Positions 1 to 9,599 of a DNA stretch of 64,000 nucleotides are shown here, piece by piece. Each line of letters opens with the position of its first letter. Position 1 is the first letter of the stretch. Location of the stretch: NCBI GenBank assembly GCA_017531445.1, contig JAFXKZ010000001.1, forward strand, positions 397,330 through 461,329, read 5' to 3'. Under the pieces are notes generated by a model. The model was not told the DNA's origin. It worked only from the letters and a program-made list of their open reading frames with translations, and made no database searches. The DNA comes from Kiritimatiellia bacterium (lineage in GTDB: Bacteria > Verrucomicrobiota > Kiritimatiellia > RFP12 > DVOR01). The position numbers and the translations under genes were made by a program.

Positions 1-209
1 CGACTTACTTGGGAATAGAGGTGCAGTATATTTAGCGGATGAGATGCAAAATATTTTATTGGCAAGGCTGTGAAGTCACTCTTTCCCAAAGGTGCTTCTA
101 ATCCCATTTGCTATTTTGACGGACATTAACGTTAGAGCATTTCATTTGGCATATGAGGTATGGAGAGAGAGGCTTATTTGAATCTTAATCTTGCAGAAAG
201 GAGTTTGCA
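1..209. other. upstream region without a supported gene
   Basis: No convincing gene is visible here. A short open stretch on the plus strand runs from about 45 to a TAA at 127-129 and could be the tail of a decayed gene, but it has no start and no recognisable motif. A purine-rich ribosome-binding site (AAAGGAG) lies just before the start codon at 210. Confidence 0.3.
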
Positions 210-2216
210 ATGAAACGATTACTTTTACTTTTGGGGTTAACATTAGGGATAATAACATCTCTTATTGCGGAAACAGAAACTGTTGATGGCATTGAATGGA
301 ACTATTCGGTGTCAAATGGTAATGCAACAGTTACCGGAGGACCAACTTCAGGCGCGATTGCAATTCCCTCGCTCCTTGGTGGTTATCCCGTTACCTCAAT
401 TGGGGAGAAGGCGTTTTATAATTGCAGTGGTTTGACTTCGATTACGTTTCCCTCAACCATTACAACGATTGGTAAGGGTGCTTTTGAAGAATGTACTGCG
501 CTTAAATCAATTACAATCCCTGAAGGCGTAACTACCATTGATGAGGATGCCTTTAGTCGCTGTGTCACAGTAGAATCTGTCACGCTTCCTTCAACCATTG
601 CAACAATTGGAAACTGGGCATTTTATAATTGTGCTCAATTGGCGATTCTTTCCCACAAGATGCCCCCAAATGTTTCAATTGGACACTCAGCTTTTAAAAG
701 AATGGTAGAAGGAATTTGGGGATATGATCATGTAGAATTGACTCCACATACTATCATTGGAGCCTTTCTGCCATCAGGCTTAAGTAAATCAGAAGTGCGC
801 TCAATTGTGATTCCTGAGGGGACAACGCATATTCCTGATGGCGCATTTAACGGTTGCCATGGGATAACAGAAGTTATCATCCCTGAAGGTGTTACGTCCA
901 TCGGAAAATATGCGTTTGCATTTTGTGATGGGATAAAGTCGATGACATATCCATCAAGTGTCAAAACACTCAAAGTTCATGCTTTTGATGGAGTTTTACC
1001 TGAAACACTTTCATCAGCAGTGATTCCTGAAGGGATAAGGCTTGAGAAGCTGACCTCTTGGAAAATCCCAGAAGGTGCCACTTCTGTTCAGGGATGGAGC
1101 CGGGAGTATCCTGATGCTTCCGGGTTCGGCACAATATCTACAACAAATAATAAAATTACTTCTATTACACTTCCGTCTTCACTCACAAGCATCGGATACA
1201 ATGCATTCAGTGGATTCACCGCATTAACGTCTATCACGATTCCCGAGGGTGTTACAGAAATCGAATCAGGTGCCTTTGAAGATTGCAATAGTTTGACTTC
1301 TGTACATATTTCGAATCTTGCCGCATGGTGTGGCATTAAGTTTGGAGACGTTTATTCAAACCCATTGCATTATGCTAAAAATCTTTACCTAAATGGAAAA
1401 CAGATAACAGAGCTGGAGATTCCTCCGAACGTGACCTCAATCAGGGAGTATGCGTTTGAGGGTTGCACAGATTTAACCTCGGTGGAGATTCCCTTGGGCG
1501 TGACCGCAATTGGGAAGTATGCGTTTGGGAATTGTACAGGTTTAACCTCGGTAACAATTCCTGACGGCGTAACCTCAATTGGTGATGGTGCGTTTTATAA
1601 TTGTAAAGGTCTGACCTCTGTGACGATTCCCTCGGGCGTGACCTCAATTGGTGATGATGCATTCGGGGAATGTAGAGCTGTGACAGTTGTAACGATTCCC
1701 GACAGTGTGACTTCAATTGGGCGTTCCGCGTTTAGGGGGTGCATTCGTCTGACCTCAATCATCATCCCAGAAGGAGTCATGTCAATCGGTGACGAAGCGT
1801 TTGCTGGCTGTGTCGGTTTAGTTGAGAGGGTTGTCATTCCATCTACAGTGATCGAAATGGGAGAAGGCGTATTTGATAGATGTATCGCACTCAACGAGGT
1901 GGAGTTTCGATGCCCACCGCCCAAAGCGAGTCGCACTTACCACGATCTTTATTCAATCCCTTATGATATTGATTATCCAATTTCAAATCAGGGAATTCAG
2001 GGTTTGTATACGTGGGGTAATGCCAGTGCTTGGCGTAAACAGCTTGTTCGTGGTCGCTGGCACGGGATTCATATGTCAATGAAAGATGCTTGGATTCTTT
2101 ATTTAGGTGGTATTCTTCTGCTGCTTGCAGGAGGTGTAGGAGGACTGCTCTTTTATAAAAAGTATAAAAAGCGTAAAGCGGCGCAATCTATTTCTGAATA
2201 CTTTCTCTCGTTATGA
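210..2216 (+). CDS. BspA-type leucine-rich-repeat surface protein
   Basis: 668-residue protein. The first 20 or so residues form a hydrophobic Sec-type signal peptide ending near LIAETET. Nearly all the rest is tandem LRR_5/BspA repeats of about 23 residues of the type LTSITIPEGVTSIG..AF..C, with over 15 copies. The end has one transmembrane helix (ILYLGGILLLLAGGVGGLLF) followed by a basic KKYKKRK tail, so the protein is probably anchored in a membrane with the repeats outside the cytoplasm. BspA repeats in this family usually act in adhesion to host or other cells; that role is inferred here. The start is supported by an AAAGGAG site 8 bases upstream. A strong hairpin follows the stop. Base composition is more AT-rich than the ribosomal genes downstream. 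Confidence 0.85.
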   Translation: MKRLLLLLGLTLGIITSLIAETETVDGIEWNYSVSNGNATVTGGPTSGAIAIPSLLGGYPVTSIGEKAFYNCSGLTSITFPSTITTIGKGAFEECTALKSITIPEGVTTIDEDAFSRCVTVESVTLPSTIATIGNWAFYNCAQLAILSHKMPPNVSIGHSAFKRMVEGIWGYDHVELTPHTIIGAFLPSGLSKSEVRSIVIPEGTTHIPDGAFNGCHGITEVIIPEGVTSIGKYAFAFCDGIKSMTYPSSVKTLKVHAFDGVLPETLSSAVIPEGIRLEKLTSWKIPEGATSVQGWSREYPDASGFGTISTTNNKITSITLPSSLTSIGYNAFSGFTALTSITIPEGVTEIESGAFEDCNSLTSVHISNLAAWCGIKFGDVYSNPLHYAKNLYLNGKQITELEIPPNVTSIREYAFEGCTDLTSVEIPLGVTAIGKYAFGNCTGLTSVTIPDGVTSIGDGAFYNCKGLTSVTIPSGVTSIGDDAFGECRAVTVVTIPDSVTSIGRSAFRGCIRLTSIIIPEGVMSIGDEAFAGCVGLVERVVIPSTVIEMGEGVFDRCIALNEVEFRCPPPKASRTYHDLYSIPYDIDYPISNQGIQGLYTWGNASAWRKQLVRGRWHGIHMSMKDAWILYLGGILLLLAGGVGGLLFYKKYKKRKAAQSISEYFLSL

Positions 2217-2224
2217 TTGGGCTT

Positions 2225-2259
2225 AATTGAGCCACCCGGAATACCTGGGTGGCTCAATT
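2225..2259. terminator. perfect 13-bp hairpin after the BspA gene
   Basis: The arm at 2225-2237 pairs perfectly with 2247-2259 around a 9-base loop, 8 bases after the stop codon. The T-tract after it is poor, so it is either a weak or a factor-assisted terminator. Confidence 0.55.
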
Positions 2260-2508
2260 GTGTTAGGGGGCGGGGTCTTTTGATACGGTATTGCGAAATC
2301 GTTAAAAAGAGGGGTGGGGTGACGCAATGGGGTGGGGTTGTGTTATAACACGCGCCACGTTTACAGTGAATTGAAAGTATTCCAGCTTACGGACGTAAAT
2401 GGATCAGGGCGCAGTTACGCTAAAATGGAGGCACTCGGCTTGCCGAAAGAGCGCAGCAGTGCACAGTGTGCTGCTGTTTTTTTTGAATTTGTTTCCGGAA
2501 AGAAATCG

Positions 2509-3306
2509 ATGAGTAAGTTGAATGCGCGCTATGTTTATACGTCTTAATCGATCTCTTGGGGTATCCCGATAAAATGGTAGATGTCATTTCAGATGCGGTG
2601 CTGGATGCTTGTTTGGCATTGGATGACCGTGTATATGTGGTGTGTGAAACGACGGTTGGCTCGAATCTGGTGGTGAATCGGGGTGAAATTACCTGTCGTG
2701 GTTTTGAACCGGTGACTACAAAGGTTCTCGCTGCTGCGGTGATTCCGCGTATTGGGTATGATGATCCGGCAGAGGGATTCAGTATCATGATTTTGTGTAT
2801 GTAAATAATCTGCATGCTCAATCGCCGGATATTAATCGTGGCGTGGAACATGACGCCCCAGAGGAGTAGGGGCCGAGGCTCAGGGGATGATGTTTGGTTA
2901 TGCTCTCAATGAGACGTCTGAGTTTCTGTTCTTGCCTTTGGTGGCATTGCATCGTATTTTGAAGGATTTGGCTACATCGCGTCATCAGGGAACGATTGAC
3001 TGTTTGCGTCCGGATGCCAAGGGCAGGAGTCGGTGCTTTATGATGGTGGTAAGCTGATTGTAATCATGGATGTGGTGTGTTTGAATAAGACTTGTGATGT
3101 GTCGGAAGTGCGCATTTATGCGGATGTGGAGGCTGTAATCCGGGAAATGTTGGCCACAGCCGGGCTGCTGACGAATGAAACGCGTCTTCATATTAACCCG
3201 ATTGGACGCTTTGTGATTGGCGGACCTGCTGGTGACTCGGGCATGACGGGGCGTGAGATTATCATGGATACGCATGGCAGATGGGACTATGACGGCTATG
3301 GTTGCG
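2509..3306 (+). pseudogene. metK: decayed S-adenosylmethionine synthetase (metK remnant)
   Basis: Reading through three frames gives a long collinear match to MetK. It begins MSKLNARYVYTS at 2509. The next glutamate codon has become TAA (2545-2547). A frameshift near 2555 leads into GYPDKMVDVISDAVLDA and GEITCRGFEPVTTKV, and another near 2790 into DFVYVNNLHAQSPDINRG. A glutamine codon is now TAG (2867-2869). Loss of one base in a G run near 2870 restores MMFGYALNETSEF. A further shift near 3015 leads to [22 protein letters not shown] and [20 protein letters not shown]. The remainder of the C-terminal domain cannot be recognised beyond about 3306. With two stops and at least four frameshifts it cannot make active enzyme. 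A working metK must lie elsewhere, because SAM synthesis is normally essential. Confidence 0.85.
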
Positions 3307-3549
3307 ATGTCTATTATAAAAGAAGGACGTATACTTGGAGAGATGCTGTTTGAAGATGGTACAGAAGTTGCGATGGTCGGCGACATTGAAACTATGACAG
3401 AAACTGCAGAGGGGGTAGTGCTTCAAGTCGCTGCAGCATGGACGGATGCGGCGGTTGCGACTTTTATTGTCACTGATGAAGCTTTGGACTATGAAGTAAT
3501 CTCTGAACTTGAAATCACGACAGGACGCTTACCACGGAACACACGATAA
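3307..3549 (+). other. unrecognised open stretch after the metK remnant
   Basis: An open frame of about 80 codons continues to a TAA at 3547-3549 and reads [17 protein letters not shown] and VVLQVAAAWTDAAV. It is not the expected MetK C-terminus, and I do not recognise it. It has no start or ribosome-binding site of its own, so it may be a fragment of another decayed gene joined to the metK remnant. Confidence 0.25.
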
Positions 3550-3920
3550 GTGTATATGCGAACTCTGAATGGTAGAGGACTCTGGAAGGCTCTCTATCAT
3601 TTTCTTGGAACGGAGAAAGTAAGGAGTAGCTAACGTTCCCGTTTCTTTGGCTTTGGTTTGGAGCTTTGGTAATGGCGTTTTCCATTCTTTCAGCACGTAT
3701 GTTGCTACGCTATGCGCTGTGTTTTACTCGTCGGTTTTGGAGAAAGGACTTTGTAAACTGGCGAAATTTCCATTAAAGTCTGGAGTGAACACGCTGTAAA
3801 TAACGAGATCTTGTTAACGCAATTTCAATGGTTTATGAGTTATGAAAGTGTGTGCCAGCAAATCATATCCTATTGATTTTATATCTAGTTGTTACTTTTA
3901 TTGATGTGGGTTTTGTAAAA
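3550..3920. other. intergenic stretch with nothing recognisable
   Basis: No frame longer than a few dozen codons has coding character, and no tRNA-like cloverleaf or repeat is visible. The region is probably debris between the metK remnant and the rplU promoter. Confidence 0.4.
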
Positions 3921-3925
3921 AGTTG

Positions 3926-3954
3926 TTGACGTGGTGGGCGGATTTGTGTATCTT
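3926..3954 (+). promoter_or_regulatory. sigma70-like promoter of the rplU operon
   Basis: TTGACG at 3926-3931, a 17-base spacer, then TATCTT at 3949-3954. This lies 66 bases before the rplU start. The surrounding sequence AAAAAGTTGTTG..TAT..TATGC closely resembles that of the putative rRNA promoter near 63844, which suggests a common design for strong translation-machinery promoters in this genome. Confidence 0.65.
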
Positions 3955-4020
3955 ATGCTCCACTTTCTTTGCCATGGGGGCATTGAAAACGCTTTTGGAA
4001 TACAACAAAGGACACATCTC

Positions 4021-4335
4021 ATGGAAGCATATGCAGTCGTTGAGGCCGGTGGCGTCCAGTGCCGTGTGGCAGTTGGTACGGTTATCGAAGTCAACCGCAT
4101 GGACGGCGAGGCTGGTTCTGACATTGAACTTACCACCGTGTTGGCGTTGAACACCGGTGATGAACTCAAAATCGGTATGCCTACGGTCGAAGGCGCGAAG
4201 GTTGTCGCCACCGTTCTTGGACACAAGCGCGGCGATAAGCTGATTCATTTCCGCAAGAACCGCCGTAAAGGCTATGAACGCCGCGTCGGTCACCGCCAGG
4301 AATTGACGGTTCTCAAGATTAAATCCATTGCTTAA
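4021..4335 (+). CDS. rplU: 50S ribosomal protein L21
   Basis: 104 residues starting MEAYAVVEAGGVQCRV and ending TVLKIKSIA. L21 features are visible: an N-terminal strand with the (GG)xQ turn, VVATVLGHKRGDKL, and the basic FRKNRRKGYERRVGHRQ segment that binds 23S rRNA. The ATG at 4021 was chosen over upstream in-frame starts because it matches the family N-terminus and follows AAAGGA. It is first in the rplU-rpmA-obgE-rpmB cluster, the usual L21-L27-ObgE order. Confidence 0.97.
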   Translation: MEAYAVVEAGGVQCRVAVGTVIEVNRMDGEAGSDIELTTVLALNTGDELKIGMPTVEGAKVVATVLGHKRGDKLIHFRKNRRKGYERRVGHRQELTVLKIKSIA

Positions 4336-4357
4336 TTTCCGGAAAGGATAAACTATC

Positions 4358-4603
4358 ATGGCAGGTAGCACTGGTAATGGCCGCGACAGCAATTCGAAGC
4401 GTCTCGGGGTCAAGCGTTATGCCGGGCAGGTTGTCACCGCCGGATCGATTCTTGTTCGTCAGCGTGGCACGAAGTTTGCTCCTGGAGCAAACGTGGGCTG
4501 CGGTCGCGACTTTACGCTTTTTGCGTTGATTGACGGCGTTGTAGAGTTCCAGAAGAACGGCAAAGTCGTTGCTGTGAAGCCTCTTCCTGAAGTGGCTGAA
4601 TAA
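4358..4603 (+). CDS. rpmA: 50S ribosomal protein L27
   Basis: 81 residues starting [20 protein letters not shown], with the typical [21 protein letters not shown] core. The N-terminal tail, which reaches the peptidyl-transferase centre, is a few residues shorter than the common MAHKKGGGSSRNGRDS form, but the NGRDS anchor is intact. GGAAAGGA lies upstream. It sits 22 bases after rplU and 32 before obgE. Confidence 0.97.
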   Translation: MAGSTGNGRDSNSKRLGVKRYAGQVVTAGSILVRQRGTKFAPGANVGCGRDFTLFALIDGVVEFQKNGKVVAVKPLPEVAE

Positions 4604-4635
4604 GGTTTTTCAGATTCGTAATTGGGACAGGAACG

Positions 4636-5742
4636 GTGAAAACCAGAACCTTTGTAGATTCGGCAATTGCCGAAGTGCGCGCAGGACGCGGTGGTGACGG
4701 GAGCGGAAGTTTCCGTCGGGAATCGCATGTTCCTGAAGGCGGACCGGACGGAGGTGACGGCGGTCGTGGCGGGAATGTCGTGGTGCGTGCAAGTACGCAT
4801 GCCGACAGTTTGCTGCGTGTGTTTTATGAACCGCGTCTGTTCGCAGAGAATGGCGTCAATGGCACAGGCCAGAAGATGCATGGCCGGAATGGGGAAGATT
4901 TGATTGTCGATGTGCCTTGCGGCACGGAAGTGTATAACATGGATACCGAGGAACGCCTTGGTGAAGTGTTGGAACACGGCGCGACATTGATCATTGCCAA
5001 AGGCGGTCGTGGCGGATGGGGAAATGTACACTTCAAGAGTTCGGTAAATCAAGCTCCTGAAAAGTTCATTCCCGGGGATGAGGGCGAAGCCTTTACGGCC
5101 CGGTTTGAATTGAAGACCATTGCCGATGCGGGTTTGGTCGGTTTCCCCAATGCCGGAAAGTCCTCGTTGCTTGCTGCAATTAGTGCAGCTCGGCCTAAAA
5201 TTGCCAATTACCCTTTTACTACACTTCATCCGATTGTCGGAACGGTGGTTTACGAGGATTACGCAACGCTTCGTGTTGCAGATATTCCCGGAATCATTGA
5301 AGGCGCGGCTGATGGTGTTGGATTAGGATTGACGTTTTTGCGTCACATTTCACGTTCACGAATGCTCGTGTATGTGCTGGATATGGCTGACACAGAGAAT
5401 CTGCCGGAGCATGCATACCGTGTGCTTAAGGCAGAAGTGGAAAGCTATGATCCTGCATTGGCTGGGCGCCCAGCGTTGGTTATTGCCAATAAGATGGACG
5501 AGCCGACAGCGCAAGAACATTACGACACCTTTGTTGCAGAAACGGGAATTACGCCTTTGTGTCTCTCGTTGAAAGACGATGGGATGCCGGGATTGGAGGC
5601 TGTGCGTCAAGCATTGCGTGAAGTGCTCAATCCACAAGCAAAGGGAAGTTCGGCTTCGTTGGAAAAGTCAATGAAGCAGCCGGTGGATCACACGGAAGTT
5701 TCTGCCGAACGTTTTCGGATGGCAACGTTTCTTAAACCCTAA
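4636..5742 (+). CDS. obgE: Obg family GTPase involved in ribosome assembly
   Basis: 368 residues with a GTG start. The N-terminal glycine-rich Obg fold (residues about 4-160, GGPDGGDGGRGGNVV) is followed by the G domain: G1 GFPNAGKSS, G2 region with NYPFTTL, G3 DIPGII, G4 NKMD. The C-terminal extension is short, with no clear OCT domain. Obg proteins act in 50S maturation and stress control. The gene overlaps nothing and follows rpmA in the conserved order. Confidence 0.96.
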   Translation: MKTRTFVDSAIAEVRAGRGGDGSGSFRRESHVPEGGPDGGDGGRGGNVVVRASTHADSLLRVFYEPRLFAENGVNGTGQKMHGRNGEDLIVDVPCGTEVYNMDTEERLGEVLEHGATLIIAKGGRGGWGNVHFKSSVNQAPEKFIPGDEGEAFTARFELKTIADAGLVGFPNAGKSSLLAAISAARPKIANYPFTTLHPIVGTVVYEDYATLRVADIPGIIEGAADGVGLGLTFLRHISRSRMLVYVLDMADTENLPEHAYRVLKAEVESYDPALAGRPALVIANKMDEPTAQEHYDTFVAETGITPLCLSLKDDGMPGLEAVRQALREVLNPQAKGSSASLEKSMKQPVDHTEVSAERFRMATFLKP

Positions 5743-5777
5743 CGAATCACATACTTTTAACACAAGGAGAATACATC

Positions 5778-6008
5778 ATGTCTCGTATTTGCGAAATTTG
5801 CGGTAAGAAGCCTATGGTTGGCAATCGCATTGTGCGTCATGGTTTGAAGAAAGCCAAAGGCGGCATCGGTTTGCACACGACGGGTATCTCGAAGCGTCGC
5901 TTTGAGCCGAACCTCATGAATGTTCATGTGCGCAAGGACAATGGTCAGACGTGTCACATGAAAGTGTGCGCAGCTTGCTTGAAGGCTGGCCGCGTGACCA
6001 AGGCGTAA
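5778..6008 (+). CDS. rpmB: 50S ribosomal protein L28, zinc-ribbon form
   Basis: 76 residues. CEIC near the start and CAAC near the end give a C-x2-C/C-x2-C pair, so this is the zinc-binding L28 type. Typical L28 text includes GNRIVRHG and KRRFEPNLMNV. AAGGAG precedes the ATG. A strong terminator follows, closing the ribosomal cluster. Confidence 0.96.
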   Translation: MSRICEICGKKPMVGNRIVRHGLKKAKGGIGLHTTGISKRRFEPNLMNVHVRKDNGQTCHMKVCAACLKAGRVTKA

Positions 6009-6030
6009 GCAATTATATCTTACAATTGGC

Positions 6031-6066
6031 AACAGGCGACACTTGATAAAGTGTCGCCTGTTTGTT
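6031..6066 (+). terminator. terminator after rpmB
   Basis: The 12-bp stem 6031-6042/6051-6062 (AACAGGCGACAC and its complement) encloses an 8-base loop and runs into TTTGTTG. It lies 22 bases after the rpmB stop. Confidence 0.8.
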
Positions 6067-6149
6067 GTAATGTAAAGGTATTTTTTACGAAGGTTTGGTG
6101 TCAACCCGTCAATTATGAATGGAGAAGCGTTGGGAGCGAGCACTCATTT

Positions 6150-7754
6150 TCAGTGCTGACGCGTGAGGAATGTTCCCCGGCGTTCTGCGGAAGGATTGAT
6201 TTGTCCACGCATCAGTACCGGAGAACCATTGACCATAACCGTATCAATACCAGTGGAAAAAGAATGCGAATGTGTATAGTCGGCAGTATCACGCCATGTC
6301 GATGGGTTTAATAAGACCAGGTCGGCATAATACCCTTCCTTTATGATGCCACGCTTGGATATTCCAAAGGCTTGAGCAGGAAGAGAGGTCATCCGTCGGA
6401 AAGCCTCCTCGGGAGAGAATCCAAGTTGTTCGGTCAGGATGCGGTAGTATTTGGGATGTGTGCCATAGGCGCGAGGATGGGGCGTGTCTTTCCCTAACGG
6501 GCCCCATGGCGCACGCAAAGAGGCGTCAGAACCGGGCATTACCCATGGTTGCTTCAAGATCTCATGAAGATTGGTTTCATTCATCCCAAAGAAGAAAGCG
6601 CCGGTTCGGGTGCGATCTTTCCGTAGGATCCAAGTGATGACGGTTCCCATGGATCGGCACGTTTTCCGCATGATTTCGCCGATGGTTTTTCCGGAACAAG
6701 GGCGTGTTTCGGGTGACCACGTGCCGCCAATCATAATGGAATCGGGATCACGCCCGGAAGCATCAATCTCTGCCGCAATCCGTCCACAGGTGCGTGCGTC
6801 ATCCAAGTGTCGCAGAATTTCCGTATTCCCTCCGGCAGAAGCCCATTCCGGCAATACGATATCAAGATCGGTTCCCGCTGAAAGGTAAGGGTAACGGTCT
6901 GCGAAAACATGGCACCCTTCTGCCCGGGCTGTTTCAATCTTTTCCAGAACCTTGGGCAGTTTGTGCCAGTTGTTTTTCCCGGAAGTCTTCAGATGTGAAA
7001 TTTGTGTACGAATCCCTGTAGCGCGCGTGAGTGTGAGCACTTCCTCTACGGCTTCCTCCAAACGATCACTCTCACTGCGCATATGCGTTGCGTACATACC
7101 GTCATGCTTTGCGCAAGTTGTGGCCAAAGCAAGGACTTCTTCCGGCTGACTGTGGACACCTGGATGATAAACAAGTCCCGTAGATAGACCCCAAGCCCCT
7201 TCATCGAGGGCTTGTTCAAGGTGATATATCATTGTCGCGATGTGCGCAGGTGTAGCAGCCTCAGGTGCATCGCCCATGACCCCTTTTCTCAATGTGTTAT
7301 GCCCGGCAAAGAGAATGAAGTTTGTCGCAGGGCGAGCAGCCTCAAAGCAGGTCCGGTAATCGGCAACGGTGGTCCAGTTGGGGCCACGCGTTGAACTTTG
7401 CCCTTGGCGGGGGGGATAGATTTGAGCTTCCCAATCCGAAGGAAGTCGCGCATTGTTCAGGCGTGGCGCAGCACTCCCACCGCATTGTCCGCCGATTTCT
7501 GTGGTTACACCCTGTGTAAGTTTACTGGGTGCATAGGGTTCAAGCAGAAGAAATGCATCGGAATGCGTGTGGGCATCAATGAATCCCGGCGTAAGCCATA
7601 ATCCCTGTGCACGATATTCTACAGGTGCTTGCGTAGCGGATAAGTCGCCAATAGCGACAATTGTTTGATTGGCAATCCCCACATCACAGATGCGTGGCGG
7701 TGTGCCGGTGCCATCAAAGACGGTCGCTTGACGGAAAATAAAATCGATGTGCAT
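6150..7754 (-). CDS. N-acyl-D-amino-acid deacylase family amidohydrolase
   Basis: 534 residues from the ATG at 7754, chosen because MHIDFIFRQATVFDGTG is the family N-terminus and AGGAG lies 6 bases upstream; the frame is open further 5'. Amidohydrolase marks: PGFIDAHTHSD (metal-binding HxH), GVTTEIGGQCG, QISHLKTSG, and the late GSDASL aspartate. Family members remove acyl groups from N-acyl-D-amino acids, or act on related N-acylated compounds, with bound zinc. No signal peptide, so cytoplasmic. It is the last gene behind the Tad-like genes, 43 bases after tadC, but no functional link to pilus assembly is known. Confidence 0.85.
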   Translation of the reverse strand: MHIDFIFRQATVFDGTGTPPRICDVGIANQTIVAIGDLSATQAPVEYRAQGLWLTPGFIDAHTHSDAFLLLEPYAPSKLTQGVTTEIGGQCGGSAAPRLNNARLPSDWEAQIYPPRQGQSSTRGPNWTTVADYRTCFEAARPATNFILFAGHNTLRKGVMGDAPEAATPAHIATMIYHLEQALDEGAWGLSTGLVYHPGVHSQPEEVLALATTCAKHDGMYATHMRSESDRLEEAVEEVLTLTRATGIRTQISHLKTSGKNNWHKLPKVLEKIETARAEGCHVFADRYPYLSAGTDLDIVLPEWASAGGNTEILRHLDDARTCGRIAAEIDASGRDPDSIMIGGTWSPETRPCSGKTIGEIMRKTCRSMGTVITWILRKDRTRTGAFFFGMNETNLHEILKQPWVMPGSDASLRAPWGPLGKDTPHPRAYGTHPKYYRILTEQLGFSPEEAFRRMTSLPAQAFGISKRGIIKEGYYADLVLLNPSTWRDTADYTHSHSFSTGIDTVMVNGSPVLMRGQINPSAERRGTFLTRQH

Positions 7755-7797
7755 GAAGAACTCCTGTTCGTGGCGGCATCGCTGAGCTGGCGGGATG

Positions 7798-8688
7798 TCA
7801 AAGCAGCCCTTCGGCAATTATGTTAGCAATTACCGGACCGAGCAGAACGATGATTGTGGCCGGAAAAATAAAAAGGAGGAGCGGGAAAAGCATTTTCGTA
7901 GGGGCTTCATGTGCAAGCTTTTCGGCTCGTTCAAATCGTTCTCTCCGGAGTTGATCTGCCTGAATCCGCAAGATGGTGCCTAAACTGACGCCAAGTTCAT
8001 CGGCTTGAATTAAGGCCGCACAGAGTGTTTTTACTTGGGGAATGCGAACGCGATCAGATAGATTTTGAAAAGCAATACGTCGGGTGGTGCCGATTTGGAT
8101 TTCCCGTTGCATCCGAAGAAGCTCTTCATTTAGTGCGTCCATTTTGCGCTTTTCACAATTTCGTCTGACGGCTCCCATAAAGTCCATTCCGGCTTCAACC
8201 GAAAGCGTCAGCAGATCAAGGACAAACGGAAGTGCCCGTAAAATGCTTTTGGTACGCTGTCCACGCACTTTTCTCAGCCAATGCAAGGGCCAATACCATG
8301 CGAGAAGGGTGCCCATCAACCAGAATGGTAAGGCGATTGCGCCGAGCGGGATGAAAGAAAGCAGCAAGAACGAAGCGACAGTTGAAGGCAAGAGAACGCG
8401 TAATGCCGTAAACTCCTTGCCTGAGAGAAGACCTTCATAACCTGCCGCTGTCAGTTGCCATGTTGCCGCCGTAACAGACGCTCTGAAGAAAGGGCGGCGT
8501 ACGAGCGGATCCAAATTGGGAGCAAGAGGAAGAAGCAACCGGAAGAGAAGCGGCAAGGCGCGCGCTTGCCGGCGGCCATCGGCAAGCGTGACATAGGTGA
8601 TTTGTGTAGCCAACGAGAGCACATACCAGGTGAGCACACCTGCTGTGATTGCCCAAAAGAGAAGTGAAAGAATGTAAAGAAGGCTCAT
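7798..8688 (-). CDS. tadC: Tad/type II secretion F-domain membrane protein, TadC-like
   Basis: 296 residues. An N-terminal transmembrane helix, a central hydrophobic pair around residues 100-135, and a C-terminal helix (LLFIFPATIIVLLGPVIANI) flank the T2SSF domain with LPFVLDLLTLSVEAGMDF and ELGVSLGTILRIQAD. These are hallmarks of GspF/TadC platform proteins, which sit in the inner membrane and couple the ATPase to pilin assembly. It follows tadB after 26 bases. Confidence 0.9.
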   Translation of the reverse strand: MSLLYILSLLFWAITAGVLTWYVLSLATQITYVTLADGRRQARALPLLFRLLLPLAPNLDPLVRRPFFRASVTAATWQLTAAGYEGLLSGKEFTALRVLLPSTVASFLLLSFIPLGAIALPFWLMGTLLAWYWPLHWLRKVRGQRTKSILRALPFVLDLLTLSVEAGMDFMGAVRRNCEKRKMDALNEELLRMQREIQIGTTRRIAFQNLSDRVRIPQVKTLCAALIQADELGVSLGTILRIQADQLRRERFERAEKLAHEAPTKMLFPLLLFIFPATIIVLLGPVIANIIAEGLL

Positions 8689-8714
8689 CTTCTCAATCTG
8701 TCCTATCTGTAATG

Positions 8715-9599
8715 TCAGACGTCAATGGTGACAATCTTCCGAATCATCCACCCGCCAAGGATAACGAGTGCTGTAACCGCGAGGAGGGTTATCCCGCCCA
8801 TCCAAGAAGATGCGAAAGGGATCATCAAGCCGGGCTTGAAGAAGAACATTCCCAGGCCTAACAGAAATGGCATCGCACCGATGATAAGCCCTTGCAGTCT
8901 TCCTTGTGCAGTGAGGGTGCGGACGTGTTGATGAATGCGCAATCTGGCGCGGATTGTTTCGGAAATGGTATCAAAGATTTCGGTCAGATTGCCGCCCGAC
9001 TTCCGGGCGATGTCAATCGATGAGCAGACCAGCGTCAGATCATCGCTGCCAACGCGCATTTCCAGATTGGACAATGCTTCTGAGAATGGAACGCCGACAC
9101 GCAATTGTTGCAACAAGAGTGAAATCTCCTGTTTCATCGGAACTTCTGAGCTCTCTGCTACCGATTCAAAGGCCTGATTGATTGAGAACCCGGCGCGAAG
9201 CGCATTGGACATCATCGGGAGTGCTTCCAATAATTGAAGATTGAAACGTTCAATCCGTTTATTTTTCAAATGGTGTACGATAAACTTCGGCAGGTAGAAC
9301 GCGAGTATCGCCGGGGGAAATGCAAGGCAACATCCGACGAAGGGCAACCATAATGGCGAAAGCCTGCAGAACGGTACCAGGACTAAAAGAAACATGAAAA
9401 TCGCTGAAACCAAGCCCAGATCCACCAGTTTCCGGGCGGGAACAAAGAGGAACATTGATTCGAGGGTGTTGGTGATTTCATGTTCATAAACCCCGGTTGC
9501 AGTTCTGGCTCCTTCGGAAAAGGTTGAAAGCAGCACCCAAAGCAAACCGCAAGCGGCTCCCCCTGCAAGCAGAAGGATGCAGATGATCCATAATGTCAT
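8715..9599 (-). CDS. tadB: Tad/type II secretion F-domain membrane protein, TadB-like
   Basis: 294 residues with a T2SSF domain (LLEALPMMSNALRAGFSINQ and DLTLVCSSIDIARKSGGNL) between two N-terminal and two C-terminal transmembrane helices. Its ATG overlaps the stop of tadA in an ATGA arrangement, so the two are probably translationally coupled. TadB and TadC form the inner-membrane platform of Tad pili. Confidence 0.92.
   Translation of the reverse strand: MTLWIICILLLAGGAACGLLWVLLSTFSEGARTATGVYEHEITNTLESMFLFVPARKLVDLGLVSAIFMFLLVLVPFCRLSPLWLPFVGCCLAFPPAILAFYLPKFIVHHLKNKRIERFNLQLLEALPMMSNALRAGFSINQAFESVAESSEVPMKQEISLLLQQLRVGVPFSEALSNLEMRVGSDDLTLVCSSIDIARKSGGNLTEIFDTISETIRARLRIHQHVRTLTAQGRLQGLIIGAMPFLLGLGMFFFKPGLMIPFASSWMGGITLLAVTALVILGGWMIRKIVTIDV

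Noticed and set aside
2225..2259. Inverted repeat as a possible mobile-element end
   Set aside because: Position just after a stop codon and the compact perfect stem fit a terminator; no transposase or target duplication is visible.
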